A stretch of DNA of 64,000 nucleotides, taken from assembly GCF_014193895.1 (NCBI RefSeq), contig NZ_BLZR01000001.1:620001-684000 (forward strand). The letters are read 5' to 3'. A model generated the notes under the pieces. It saw only the letters and a program-made list of their open reading frames with translations. It searched no databases and was not told the origin of the DNA. The stretch comes from Clostridium fungisolvens (lineage in GTDB: Bacteria; Bacillota; Clostridia; Clostridiales; Clostridiaceae). Positions 24,965 to 34,148 of the stretch are shown here, piece by piece (the first letter of the stretch is position 1; each line of letters opens with the position of its first letter). Both the position numbers and the translations under genes were made by a program.

Positions 24965-27412
24965 ATGAAATATGCAGAAATAATAAGTCGCATGACTTTA
25001 GAAGAAAAAGCATCACTAACATCCGGCAAGGATTTTTGGCAATCCATGGATATTGAGCGTTTAAACATAGGTAGCATGTTTCTGTCTGATGGTCCTCATG
25101 GTATTAGAAAACAGGCTGCAGCTGCAGACCATCTTGGACTTAATCCTAGTATTCCAGCAACTTGTTTTCCAACAGCAGCAACTGTAGCAAATAGTTGGAA
25201 TGAAGCTTTAGGAGAAGAGGTTGGAGAATATCTTGGCAGAGAAGCGGTTGCGCAAAAAGTTAATGTACTTTTGGGACCAGGGATTAATATGAAAAGGAAC
25301 CCTTTATGTGGAAGAAATTTTGAGTATTTTAGTGAAGACCCATATCTTGCTGGTAAGATAGCAGCAGGATATATAAGAGGAATTCAATCTCAAGGAATTT
25401 CAGCCTGTGCTAAGCATTTTTGTGTAAACAACCAAGAAGAGAGACGTATGGCAATTGATACGGTTGTGGATGAAAGGACCCTTAGAGAAATTTATTTGAC
25501 TGCATTTGAAATTGCAGTTAAAGAAGGTAAGACTAAATCCATAATGTCTTCCTATAATATGCTAAATGGTACCTATACAAATGAAAATATTCATCTTATG
25601 CAGGATATACTTCGCAGAGAATGGGGCTTTAATGGTGTGGTGGTTACAGATTGGGGTGGAAGTAACGATCGTGTAGCTGGATTAGTAGCAGGCAATGAGT
25701 TGGAGATGCCTACAACTGCAGGCGAGACCAATGAAGAAATAATTCAGGCAATTAAAAGTGGAAGAATCAAAGAGGAAGTATTAGATCAATGTGTAGATAG
25801 ATTACTTGATCTTAATTTTACTACAAGGGAAGTATTTAAGGAGCCTAACAGTGAGTTTAGTAAAGAAAAGCATCATAGGATAGCGCAAAAGGTTGCAGAA
25901 GAATCAATTGTTCTTCTAAAAAATGATGATAACATATTACCTCTAAAAAAAGGAACGCAAGTTGCTATAATAGGGGACTTTGCTGAAAAACCACGATATC
26001 AAGGTGCAGGCTCATCTATCGTGAATCCTACTATTTTACACAATACATTAGATTGCTTTAAAGAATCAGAATTTGAAAGTGTTGGATATGAATCAGGTTT
26101 TGAACGTTATGGCAAAAAGAGTAAGAAAAAAATAGAGAAGGCATGTGAACTTGCTAAAAAAGCAGATGTCATCCTTTTATATATTGGGCTAGATGAGGCT
26201 ACTGAAGCTGAAGGACTAGATAGACAAGACATGAGGATTCCAGATAATCAGATAGAGCTATTGAATGCTTTATACGAAGTTAATAAAAATATAGTTGTGA
26301 TACTATCCTGTGGTTCTGCTGTAGAAATGCCATGGCTTAAAAAGGTAAAAGCAGTATTGCATGGTTATTTAGGTGGTCAGGCTGGTACAAGAGCAATGCT
26401 TAGAGTTCTGTCAGGTGAGGTGAACCCTTCAGGAAAACTAGCAGAGACATATCCAATACATTACGAAGATACTCCTTCTTTTAGTAATTTCCCTGGAAAA
26501 GAAGTAAGTGTGGAGTATAGGGAAGCTGTCTATATAGGATATCGTTACTACGATACAGCTAATATAGATGTTCTTTTCCCTTTTGGGTATGGACTAAGTT
26601 ATACAACTTTCGAATATTCGGATATTAAAGTAAATAAAGATAAGGTTACTTTTAAGATTAGAAACTCTGGTAATGTTCCTGGAATGGAAGTTGCTCAGCT
26701 ATATGTAGGATGCAGATCTAAAGAAATATTTAGACCTAAGAAAGAGCTAAAGGGATTTGCAAAGGTATTTATAAATCCAGGTGAAACAAAAACTATGACA
26801 ATACCTTTTGATGATAAGACTTTCAGATATTTTAATGTGAAAACAAATAAATGGGAAGTAGAACAGTCGGATTATAAAATAATGATTGGTGCATCAAGTG
26901 ATGATATAAGGTTGATAGACAGTATTTTTATTGAGGGTACTGGAGCACCACTTCCATATGATAAAGAATTACTTCCGTCATATTATTCAGGAAAAGCGAA
27001 CAATGTTAGTAAAGAAGAGTTTGAAACTTTAATTGGACGTAAAGTTCCTATATCAACTTGGAATAGAAAGAAACCTCTTGGTTATAACGATACTATTGCA
27101 CAGTGCCAGTACGCCAAAGGTTGGTTTGCAAGATTTGCATTCCATATGATTAGTTTTGCATATTGGTTCTTGAGAAAAACAGGAAAAAGAATGACTGCTA
27201 ATGTAATAATGATGTCTATATATCATATGCCATTTAGAGGTATAGCAAGGATGACAGGTGGAGTAGCAAACATCCAGATGGTTGATGGTATTTTGATGGT
27301 AGCAAATGGACACTTCTTCAAAGGCTTAAGTCATTTATTAAAGGAAAGAAATAAGCTGGTAAAGAAAAATAAAAGCAATGGAGCAATGGCAACAGTTATT
27401 AAGGAGAGTTAA
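24965..27412 (+). CDS. GH3 beta-glycosidase with C-terminal extension (paralog 1)
   Basis: Cytosolic glycosidase of 815 residues without signal peptide. The barrel comes first (ISRMTLEEKASLTSGKDFW, then KRNPLCGRNFEYFSEDPYL and AKHFCVNNQEERR), with nucleophile Asp229 in VVVTDWGGSND. The sandwich domain follows from about residue 300 (EESIVLLKNDDNILPL), with a fibronectin-like domain at about 570-655. About 120 extra residues (690-815) include aromatic, amphipathic stretches such as WFARFAFHMISFAYWFLRK and IYHMPFRGIARMTGG, which look membrane-associating. The second paralog at 29139 is alike over the full length, including this tail. The gene ends one base before the GtrA-like start, so they are coupled. 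Specificity is not shown; beta-glucosidase is the default for the family. Confidence 0.9.
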   Translation: MKYAEIISRMTLEEKASLTSGKDFWQSMDIERLNIGSMFLSDGPHGIRKQAAAADHLGLNPSIPATCFPTAATVANSWNEALGEEVGEYLGREAVAQKVNVLLGPGINMKRNPLCGRNFEYFSEDPYLAGKIAAGYIRGIQSQGISACAKHFCVNNQEERRMAIDTVVDERTLREIYLTAFEIAVKEGKTKSIMSSYNMLNGTYTNENIHLMQDILRREWGFNGVVVTDWGGSNDRVAGLVAGNELEMPTTAGETNEEIIQAIKSGRIKEEVLDQCVDRLLDLNFTTREVFKEPNSEFSKEKHHRIAQKVAEESIVLLKNDDNILPLKKGTQVAIIGDFAEKPRYQGAGSSIVNPTILHNTLDCFKESEFESVGYESGFERYGKKSKKKIEKACELAKKADVILLYIGLDEATEAEGLDRQDMRIPDNQIELLNALYEVNKNIVVILSCGSAVEMPWLKKVKAVLHGYLGGQAGTRAMLRVLSGEVNPSGKLAETYPIHYEDTPSFSNFPGKEVSVEYREAVYIGYRYYDTANIDVLFPFGYGLSYTTFEYSDIKVNKDKVTFKIRNSGNVPGMEVAQLYVGCRSKEIFRPKKELKGFAKVFINPGETKTMTIPFDDKTFRYFNVKTNKWEVEQSDYKIMIGASSDDIRLIDSIFIEGTGAPLPYDKELLPSYYSGKANNVSKEEFETLIGRKVPISTWNRKKPLGYNDTIAQCQYAKGWFARFAFHMISFAYWFLRKTGKRMTANVIMMSIYHMPFRGIARMTGGVANIQMVDGILMVANGHFFKGLSHLLKERNKLVKKNKSNGAMATVIKES

Positions 27413-27413
27413 A

Positions 27414-28058
27414 ATGAGCAATGAAAAAGTAAAGAATAAAAGTATATTTTCAGGAGTAATAGACTTATGGAAAAAGTATAAGTCAAAACATCCTGGTACA
27501 GCTCAATTCTTAGTATTTTTTATGCTGAGTAATGGAGTAACAGTTTTGCAAATGATTTTAATGCCTTTATTTAAGGAAATACTTGGACTGACTACACTGG
27601 TAGATACAAATTTTCAAGTACTGCAAGTTGGACACAACTTTGATGGTAGTGCTTACTATGTGTTTAATTATGCAGCTGGTGTAATTTCATCAGGAGGCGG
27701 CGGCGGATTAGCTTATTTCCTTGCGGTTCAGATAACAATGGCTATTGCACAAATCATTAACTTTTTTGCCCAAAGAAATATTACTTTTAAATCTAACAGT
27801 AATATATGGAAAGCTGCCTTTTGGTATGTAGTAGCTTATATTGTAATATCTATAGGTGCAGCGGCACTTCAAGGTCTTTATAAAGCTCCTATATATAACT
27901 TGTTAATGAATATACTTGCAATGGGTTCAGTTGGTGAAACTATAGCAGATTTCATAACAATGATTATTAATTCTGCTATTTCCTTCTGGGTATTCTTCCC
28001 TATATTCAAGATAATATTTAAGGATAACACTGAAGAGAAAGTTGCGGGTGCAAGATAA
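27414..28058 (+). CDS. GtrA-like multi-pass membrane protein
   Basis: Protein of 214 residues with about four membrane segments. The pattern AQFLVFFMLSNGVTVLQMILMP near the start and INFFAQRNITFKS in the middle are those of the GtrA family, small membrane proteins thought to help move lipid-linked sugars across the membrane. It is longer than the usual 120-150 residues because of an inserted loop with VISSGGGGGLAYF. The frame opens at 27378 inside the GH3 gene, but the ATG at 27414 follows AAGGAGAG and is taken as the start. Direct coupling to a glycosidase gene is unusual and suggests joint action on a surface or lipid-linked glycan. Confidence 0.78.
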   Translation: MSNEKVKNKSIFSGVIDLWKKYKSKHPGTAQFLVFFMLSNGVTVLQMILMPLFKEILGLTTLVDTNFQVLQVGHNFDGSAYYVFNYAAGVISSGGGGGLAYFLAVQITMAIAQIINFFAQRNITFKSNSNIWKAAFWYVVAYIVISIGAAALQGLYKAPIYNLLMNILAMGSVGETIADFITMIINSAISFWVFFPIFKIIFKDNTEEKVAGAR

Positions 28059-28182
28059 CATTAACGTAATAATATTTGAAAGTTATATTAAAGCGATCCC
28101 CTTTGCTTGATAAAATATATATGTAGTTACAAAATATCTATTGCAACCCGATAGAATATTTAGAAGTTTTTATCTAAATCAA

Positions 28183-28225
28183 TATGAAAAACAGTTTCAG
28201 GTATAACTTGAAGCTGTTTTTCATA
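28183..28225. terminator. Long hairpin downstream of the GtrA-like gene
   Basis: The left arm at 28183-28200 pairs with 28207-28225 almost completely (core TATGAAAAACAG with CTGTTTTTCATA). The T run lies inside the stem, so it is a weaker terminator model than the others. Confidence 0.55.
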
Positions 28226-28286
28226 AAAAACTATAATTTAGTCATTTGATCAAATTAAATTATACTTTATAAGAGGTATTAAAATT

Positions 28287-28649
28287 ATGGAGAACCAGGT
28301 ATTCAACCCGTACCTACCTAGTTATGAATATATTCCTGATGGTGAACCTTATGTATTTGAGGATCGCCTTTATGTTTTTGGATCTCATGATCGTTTTAAT
28401 GGTCCATTTTTTTGCATGAATGATTACGTATGTTGGTCCACGCCAATAGATGATTTAAAAGATTGGAAATATGAAGGCGTCATTTATAAGAAGACACAAG
28501 ATCCATTAAATAAAAAAGGAATACATAGTCTTTATGCTCCTGATGTGGCAAGAGGAATTGATGGAAAATAGGCACTTTACTTTGAGTTTAAAGGAAAAGG
28601 AAGTTTTGACTTCTTTGCATTCGAACTGAAATCATCAGGAATATATTAA
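28287..28649 (+). pseudogene. GH43 glycosidase remnant with internal deletion
   Basis: The gene begins with a good site and 94 codons of clear GH43 N-terminus: NPYLPSYEYIPDGEPYVF with the catalytic-base Asp region, DRLYVFGSHDRFNG, NDYVCWSTPIDDLKDW, and KKGIHSLYAPDVARG. A TAG then interrupts. In the same frame, 25 further codons read ALYFEFKGKGSFDFFAFELK to a TAA, which resembles the final strand segment of GH43 proteins with a C-terminal beta domain. Most of the protein between is gone. An intact homolog would have perhaps 450-550 residues, so this is a dead xylosidase/arabinofuranosidase gene left between the two GH3 paralogs. Confidence 0.82.
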
Positions 28650-28968
28650 GGATCAATACAGCCAACAGAAATGGTAGTGATATTATTTTCTTTATGGGTT
28701 GATACTTGATGATATAGTTGTTTTAAATTATAATGATTCTAAATGGTATAATTTGCTTTAAAAAGCCTCTTTCATAAGAAACTTTTTAAAGTAAATTTAA
28801 TCTTCAGGTTATAAGATTTTTGATAAATTATTAAACCGTCAGAATGTAACATAGTTTTTTCCAAATAGGCTTTTATATTGAATGTTATGTATACTAATAT
28901 CTGATATTAAGTGCACTTACGATCTTTAAAGCTATATAAATAGGAACACATATTAGACAATAATTAAA
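28650..28968. other. Intergenic stretch without recognisable gene
   Basis: AT-rich DNA between the GH43 remnant and a family A palindrome. Stop codons are frequent in all frames, and I see no coding signature, tRNA or terminator. Confidence 0.6.
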
Positions 28969-29064
28969 GATGTGCCACTTCGAACCGAAAGTTATTTTTA
29001 AAACTCTCACGGCTTCTGGTGAGAGAATTTAAAAATATAAATTTTATTACGAAGTGGTACATCC
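28969..29064 (+). repeat. Family A palindrome upstream of GH3 paralog 2
   Basis: GATGTGCCACTTCGAACCG and CGAAGTGGTACATCC outer arms with the CTCTCACGGCTTCTGGTGAGAG hairpin region (one of the best preserved). It lies about 75 bases before the GH3 start, mirroring the element in front of paralog 1. Confidence 0.87.
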
Positions 29065-29138
29065 GTAGATTTCAAAATTGAGTTAGGTGTTTCAGCAGTT
29101 TTTGCTTTTTGCTGTAAATGCCAAAAGAGGAATAGAAG

Positions 29139-31562
29139 ATGAAGTATAGAGAATTAATTGAGAAAATGACTTTAGAAGAAAAAGCGTCTTTAATGTCAGG
29201 AAAAGATTTTTGGCAGACTCAAGAGATAGAGCGTCTTGGAATTAATAGTATGTTTCTTGCTGACGGACCTCATGGTATTAGAAAACAAGCAGTAGCTGCG
29301 GATCATTTAGGACTTAATGAGGGGATTCCAGCAACATGCTTTCCAACAGCTGCAACTGTAGCAAATAGCTGGAATGATGAACTAGGAGAAAGAGTTGGAG
29401 AGTATCTAGGTGAAGAAGCTATTTCTCAAAAAGTTAATGTACTGCTAGGGCCTGGAGTTAATATGAAAAGAAATCCTCTATGCGGTAGAAACTTTCAGTA
29501 TTTCAGTGAAGATCCATATCTTGCAGGTAAAATGGCAGCAGGTTATATAAGGGGGATTCAATCTCAGGGAATATCTGCCTGTGTTAAGCATTTTTGTGTT
29601 AACAATCAAGAAGAGAGACGTATGGCTATTGATACTATAGTTGATGAAAGAACTCTTAGAGAAATCTATCTAACTGCATTTGAAATTGCAGTTAAAGAAG
29701 GCAGAACTAAGACTATAATGTCATCTTACAATAAGTTAAATGGTACTTATACAAATGAAAATATGCACCTTATGAAGGATATTCTACGAGGGGAATGGAA
29801 TTACAAAGGATGTGTAATAACTGATTGGGGCGGAAGTAATGATCGTATAGCAGGGTTAATTGCTGGTAATGAGTTAGAGATGCCTACAACAGCAGGTGAG
29901 ACAAACGAAGAAATAATTCAGGCAATTAAAACTGGAAAAATTAAAGAAGAAGTATTGGATGAGTGTGTTGATAGATTGCTTGAACTTATCTTTACTACTG
30001 AGGAAGTATATAAGAAACCACATATTGAGTTTGAGGTAGAAAAGCATCATAGGGTAGCTCAGAAAGTGGCAGAAGAGTCTATAGTACTGCTTAAAAATGA
30101 AGATAATATACTACCACTTAAATACGGTAAAAAGGTAGCTGTAATTGGAGATTTTGCAAAGAATGCAAGATATCAAGGTGCAGGATCGTCTATTGTAAAT
30201 CCTACAATTTTAGATCATACTTTAGATTGTTTTAATGAATCAGGAATTGTAAGTATTGGTTATGAAGTAGGTTTTGAACGTTATGGGAAGAAAAGTGAGA
30301 AAAAAATAGAGAAGGCATGTGAACTTGCAAAAAAAGCAGATGTCATCCTTTTATATATAGGATTAGATGAAGTTACAGAAGCTGATGGGTTGGACAGGCA
30401 CAGTATGAAGATTCCTGATAACCAGATGGATTTATTAAATGCTTTATACAAAGTTAACTCAAATATCGTTGCAATACTTTCTTGTGGCTCTGCAGTAGAA
30501 ATGCCGTGGATTAATAAAGTGAAAGCGGTATTGCACGGATACTTAGGTGGGCAGGCTGGATCTAGGGCTATACTTAGGATTTTATCAGGGGATGTGAATC
30601 CTTCTGGGAAATTAGCAGAAACATATCCAATTCGTTATGAGGATACTCCATCTTATTACAATTTTCCTGGAAAAGAAGTAAGCGTAGAGTATAGAGAAGG
30701 AATTTATATTGGTTATCGCTATTATGATACGGCTAATATAGATGTTCTTTTCCCTTTTGGATATGGACTTAGTTATACCACTTTTGCATATTCAGATATA
30801 CATGTAAGCAAATATGGAGTAACATTTAACTTAACCAATTCGGGACAAGTAGCTGGTATGGAAATTGCACAACTATATGTAGGATGTAAATCAGAGGCAA
30901 TTTTTAGACCTAAAAAGGAATTAAAAGGTTTTACAAAGGTATTTATAAATGCAGGAGAGACAAAGACAGTAACAATACCTTTTGATGATAAGACTTTCCG
31001 CTATTTCAATGTTAAAACAAATAGGTGGGAAATTGAAGAAGCAGAATATAAAATTATGGTTGGAGCATCGAGTGCAGATATAAGATTAGAGTCTTCTATT
31101 ACTATAGAAGGAACTGGTGCACCGCTTCCGTATGACAAAGAACTGCTTCCATCTTACTATTCAGGAAAAACAAATAATGTTAGCGTAGAAGAATTTGAAA
31201 ATTTACTTGGACGCAAGGTACCTGTTTCAACATGGGATAGGAGCAAGCCTCTTGGATATAACGATACTATAGCCCAATGTGAGTATGCAAAGGGATTGTT
31301 TGCAAGATTTTCATATCATATGATTGTTTTTGCGTACTGGTTTTTAAGAAAGATTGGAAAGAGAAGCACAGCTAACATCATTATGATGTCTATCTACCAT
31401 ATGCCTTTTAGAGGAATAGCTAGAGTTACAGGCGGTGTAGTGAATATGCCTATGTTAGATGGAATTTTGATGATAGTCAACGGTAACTTCTTTAAAGGAT
31501 TGAAACATTTATTAAAGGAAAGAAGAAAGTTACTAAGTAAGAAGAAGTCAAAAGATAAATAG
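29139..31562 (+). CDS. GH3 beta-glycosidase with C-terminal extension (paralog 2)
   Basis: Protein of 807 residues, collinear with the product of the 24965 gene from the first residue to the last, with the same order of barrel, sandwich, fibronectin-like domain and amphipathic tail. The nucleophile is again Asp229, in CVITDWGGSND. Substitutions are spread evenly and many are conservative, so this is an older duplication and not a recent copy. Both copies keep all motifs and appear functional. It is followed after about 60 bases by a GT2 glycosyltransferase. The position between glycan-building genes suggests turnover or trimming of a cell glycan as an alternative to food sugar breakdown. Confidence 0.9.
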   Translation: MKYRELIEKMTLEEKASLMSGKDFWQTQEIERLGINSMFLADGPHGIRKQAVAADHLGLNEGIPATCFPTAATVANSWNDELGERVGEYLGEEAISQKVNVLLGPGVNMKRNPLCGRNFQYFSEDPYLAGKMAAGYIRGIQSQGISACVKHFCVNNQEERRMAIDTIVDERTLREIYLTAFEIAVKEGRTKTIMSSYNKLNGTYTNENMHLMKDILRGEWNYKGCVITDWGGSNDRIAGLIAGNELEMPTTAGETNEEIIQAIKTGKIKEEVLDECVDRLLELIFTTEEVYKKPHIEFEVEKHHRVAQKVAEESIVLLKNEDNILPLKYGKKVAVIGDFAKNARYQGAGSSIVNPTILDHTLDCFNESGIVSIGYEVGFERYGKKSEKKIEKACELAKKADVILLYIGLDEVTEADGLDRHSMKIPDNQMDLLNALYKVNSNIVAILSCGSAVEMPWINKVKAVLHGYLGGQAGSRAILRILSGDVNPSGKLAETYPIRYEDTPSYYNFPGKEVSVEYREGIYIGYRYYDTANIDVLFPFGYGLSYTTFAYSDIHVSKYGVTFNLTNSGQVAGMEIAQLYVGCKSEAIFRPKKELKGFTKVFINAGETKTVTIPFDDKTFRYFNVKTNRWEIEEAEYKIMVGASSADIRLESSITIEGTGAPLPYDKELLPSYYSGKTNNVSVEEFENLLGRKVPVSTWDRSKPLGYNDTIAQCEYAKGLFARFSYHMIVFAYWFLRKIGKRSTANIIMMSIYHMPFRGIARVTGGVVNMPMLDGILMIVNGNFFKGLKHLLKERRKLLSKKKSKDK

Positions 31563-31623
31563 AAGTTAAAAAATAAATTTTAAAACTTATCCTAAAGAGA
31601 TAATTAGAAAAGGTAGTGTTAGT

Positions 31624-32640
31624 ATGAAATTATTATCGGTAGTAATTCCTTGCTATAATTCACAAGAATATATGAGACATTGTATTGAATCTCTGTTGCC
31701 AGGGGGAGAGTGTGTAGAACTATTAATAGTTAATGATGGCTCTATTGATAAAACAGCAGAGATTGCAGATGAATACGCAAGAAAATATCCGACTATCGTA
31801 AGAGCGATACATCAACAAAATGGAGGACATGGAGAGGCTGTAAATGCTGGAATAAGAAATGCAACAGGACTATATTTTAAAGTTGTGGATAGTGATGATT
31901 GGGTAGATTCTAGTGCATATGAAGAAATATTAAGGGCATTGAACAAACTAACCTCAGCTGAAACTCCTGTTGATATGTTAATAAGTAATTTTGTATATGA
32001 AAAAGAAGGTGCAAAGAATAAGAAGGTTATGAAGTATGAAAATGCACTTCCAGAAGGGACAATCTTCACTTGGGATGACATTAAGCATTTTAGAAAAGGT
32101 CAGTATATATTGATGCATTCTGTTATATATAGAACACAATTGTTAAGAGATTGTGGATTAGAACTGCCAAAGCATACCTTCTATGTTGATAACTTATTTG
32201 TATATGTTCCACTTGAACATGTTAATAAAATCTACTATGTTAATGTTGATTTTTATAGATATTTTATAGGTAGAGGTGATCAATCGGTTAATGAGAGTGT
32301 AATGATAAAAAGAATTGATCAACAGATTAAAGTGAACAAGCTTATGATAGAGAGAGTACAATTAGAAGATATTAATAATATAAAGCTTCGTAAGTATATG
32401 TTTAACTACCTAGAAATTGTTACAGTAGTATCTACTATCTTATTAATACGTTCTGGAACAACAGAAAACTTAGAGAAGAAAAAAGAATTATGGAAGTATA
32501 TTAAAGATACTGATCTAGAGTTGTATAATAGCCTTAGATACGGATTTATGGGTGGAATAATGAACTTGCCTGGGCAAATTGGTCGTAGTATTGCTGTAGG
32601 GGCATACAAAATATCGCAAAGATTGGTTGGGTTTAATTAA
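31624..32640 (+). CDS. Family 2 glycosyltransferase
   Basis: Soluble glycosyltransferase of 338 residues. The GT-A fold shows LLSVVIPCYNSQEYMRHCI at the start, IVNDGSIDKT for nucleotide-sugar binding, HQQNGGHGEAVNAGI, and the metal-binding VVDSDDWVD. No membrane helix is seen, though the C-terminal segment (residues about 305-338) is hydrophobic and basic and may touch the membrane. It probably adds a sugar to a surface polysaccharide or lipid-linked chain. It follows the second GH3 gene closely and is closed by a strong terminator. The sugar and acceptor are unknown. Confidence 0.87.
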   Translation: MKLLSVVIPCYNSQEYMRHCIESLLPGGECVELLIVNDGSIDKTAEIADEYARKYPTIVRAIHQQNGGHGEAVNAGIRNATGLYFKVVDSDDWVDSSAYEEILRALNKLTSAETPVDMLISNFVYEKEGAKNKKVMKYENALPEGTIFTWDDIKHFRKGQYILMHSVIYRTQLLRDCGLELPKHTFYVDNLFVYVPLEHVNKIYYVNVDFYRYFIGRGDQSVNESVMIKRIDQQIKVNKLMIERVQLEDINNIKLRKYMFNYLEIVTVVSTILLIRSGTTENLEKKKELWKYIKDTDLELYNSLRYGFMGGIMNLPGQIGRSIAVGAYKISQRLVGFN

Positions 32641-32688
32641 TCTACAAGAATCAAATAGATAATGGTTTATAAATTTCAGTATAGTTAG

Positions 32689-32726
32689 ATATCTTTCTAT
32701 GATAAAAATCGTAGAAAGATATTTTT
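32689..32726 (+). terminator. Intrinsic terminator after GT2
   Basis: A 14-bp stem with one wobble (32689-32702 with 32709-32722), then TTTTT. Confidence 0.9.
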
Positions 32727-32743
32727 ATAGGAAAGAAAAAAGT

Positions 32744-32834
32744 TTAGACTGCTTTATATTAGAGTATATCTAAATAAAAATTTGTAGAACCATCGAAATC
32801 CTTATTTAGAGTTTAAGGATTGAAGTAGTTTATC
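32744..32834. repeat. Family A variant, reversed copy of 17665-17759
   Basis: Read in reverse complement, this matches the element at 17665 along its length, including the central TAGAACCATCGAAATC and the right end TTGAAGTAGTTTATCT. Confidence 0.8.
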
Positions 32835-32933
32835 TTTAATTGACACAATTTTAGAAGATTAAATTACTGGCGTACTGGCCAGGATATTATTGTAATCAAA
32901 ATCTATAAATATATTTTGAGGAGAAAAACTTAT

Positions 32934-34043
32934 ATGAATGTTAAATATGATTTTTTAATAGTAGGGGCAGGATTATACGGTGCAGTATTTGCACAGGAGG
33001 CTAGAAAAGCTGGAAAGACATGTCTTATTATTGATAAGCGTGATCATGTTGCAGGAAATATTTATACTGAAAGAGTTGAAGATATTCAGGTACATAGGTA
33101 TGGAGCTCATATATTTCATACTAACAATAAGGAAGTTTGGCAATATGTGAATCAATTTGCGGAATTCAATAGATATACCAACAGTCCTGTAGCAAATTAT
33201 AATGGGGAAATATATAATCTACCTTTTAATATGAATACATTTAATAAGATGTGGGGAGTTATAACACCAGATGAGGCCAAGCAAAAAATAGAACAGCAGC
33301 GTAAAGAGAGTTTTGTTGAAAGTCCTAGAAATTTAGAGGAGCAAGCGATAAATTTAGTAGGTGTAGATATATATGAAAAGCTTATACGTGGATATACTGA
33401 AAAACAATGGGGACGCCCTTGCAATGAATTGCCTGCATTCATTATTCGTAGATTACCAGTAAGATTTACTTATGACAATAATTATTTTGATGCTAAATAT
33501 CAAGGTATACCAGAGGGCGGTTATACTAGAATGGTTGAAAAGATGATAGAGGGTATTGAAGTAAAGTTGAATGTGGACTATTTTGAAGATAAAGAAAGAT
33601 GGGATAGTATTGCGGATAAAGTAGTTTATACTGGGGCTATTGATGCATATTTTAACTATAAGTTTGGGATTTTGGAATATAGAAGTGTAAAGTTTGAAAC
33701 AGAAGTTTTGGATATGGAAAACTTTCAAGGTAATGCTGTGGTAAATTATACAGATAGGGAAACACCATATACTCGTATCATAGAACACAAGCATTTCGAA
33801 TTCGGAACACAGCCTAAAACTGTTGTTAGCCGTGAATATAGCGCAGAATGGAAACTAGGAGATGAACCTTATTATCCTGTAAATGATGAAAGAAACAGTG
33901 CATTGTATGAAAAGTACAAGTTAGCTGCTGAGTCTCAAAGTAAAGTTGTTTTTGGAGGACGTCTAGGAGAGTACAAATATTATGATATGGATAAAGTCAT
34001 AGAGGTTGCATTACAAAAAGTTAAGGAAGTTTTGAGCAAATAA
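32934..34043 (+). CDS. glf: UDP-galactopyranose mutase
   Basis: Flavoenzyme of 369 residues that converts UDP-galactopyranose to UDP-galactofuranose for surface glycans. The FAD site is YDFLIVGAGLYGAVFA; further signatures are HVAGNIYTE, HRYGAHIFHTNN, TEKQWGRPCNELPAFIIRRLPVR in parts, GGYTRMVEKM, and the late VVFGGRLGEYKYYDMDKVI. The frame opens at a TTG that lies within the GAGGAG site; the ATG at 32934 is the start. With the GT2 gene before it, this is evidence that the cell builds a galactofuranose-containing polymer. No other polysaccharide genes are adjacent. It ends at a hairpin shared with the convergent RpiR gene. Confidence 0.93.
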   Translation: MNVKYDFLIVGAGLYGAVFAQEARKAGKTCLIIDKRDHVAGNIYTERVEDIQVHRYGAHIFHTNNKEVWQYVNQFAEFNRYTNSPVANYNGEIYNLPFNMNTFNKMWGVITPDEAKQKIEQQRKESFVESPRNLEEQAINLVGVDIYEKLIRGYTEKQWGRPCNELPAFIIRRLPVRFTYDNNYFDAKYQGIPEGGYTRMVEKMIEGIEVKLNVDYFEDKERWDSIADKVVYTGAIDAYFNYKFGILEYRSVKFETEVLDMENFQGNAVVNYTDRETPYTRIIEHKHFEFGTQPKTVVSREYSAEWKLGDEPYYPVNDERNSALYEKYKLAAESQSKVVFGGRLGEYKYYDMDKVIEVALQKVKEVLSK

Positions 34044-34057
34044 GTATCACATATTTA

Positions 34058-34103
34058 AGAAACTGCTGCAATTAGTTTATTCTAATTGAAGTAGTTTCTT
34101 TTA
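34058..34103. terminator. Bidirectional terminator between glf and the RpiR gene
   Basis: An 18-bp stem with two mismatches (34058-34075 with 34082-34099), 6-base loop, and T-rich flanks on both strands. Confidence 0.82.
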
Positions 34104-34148
34104 ATTTCTACACAGTACTTTAAGACAGTGCTTAAAAACAACACTTTT

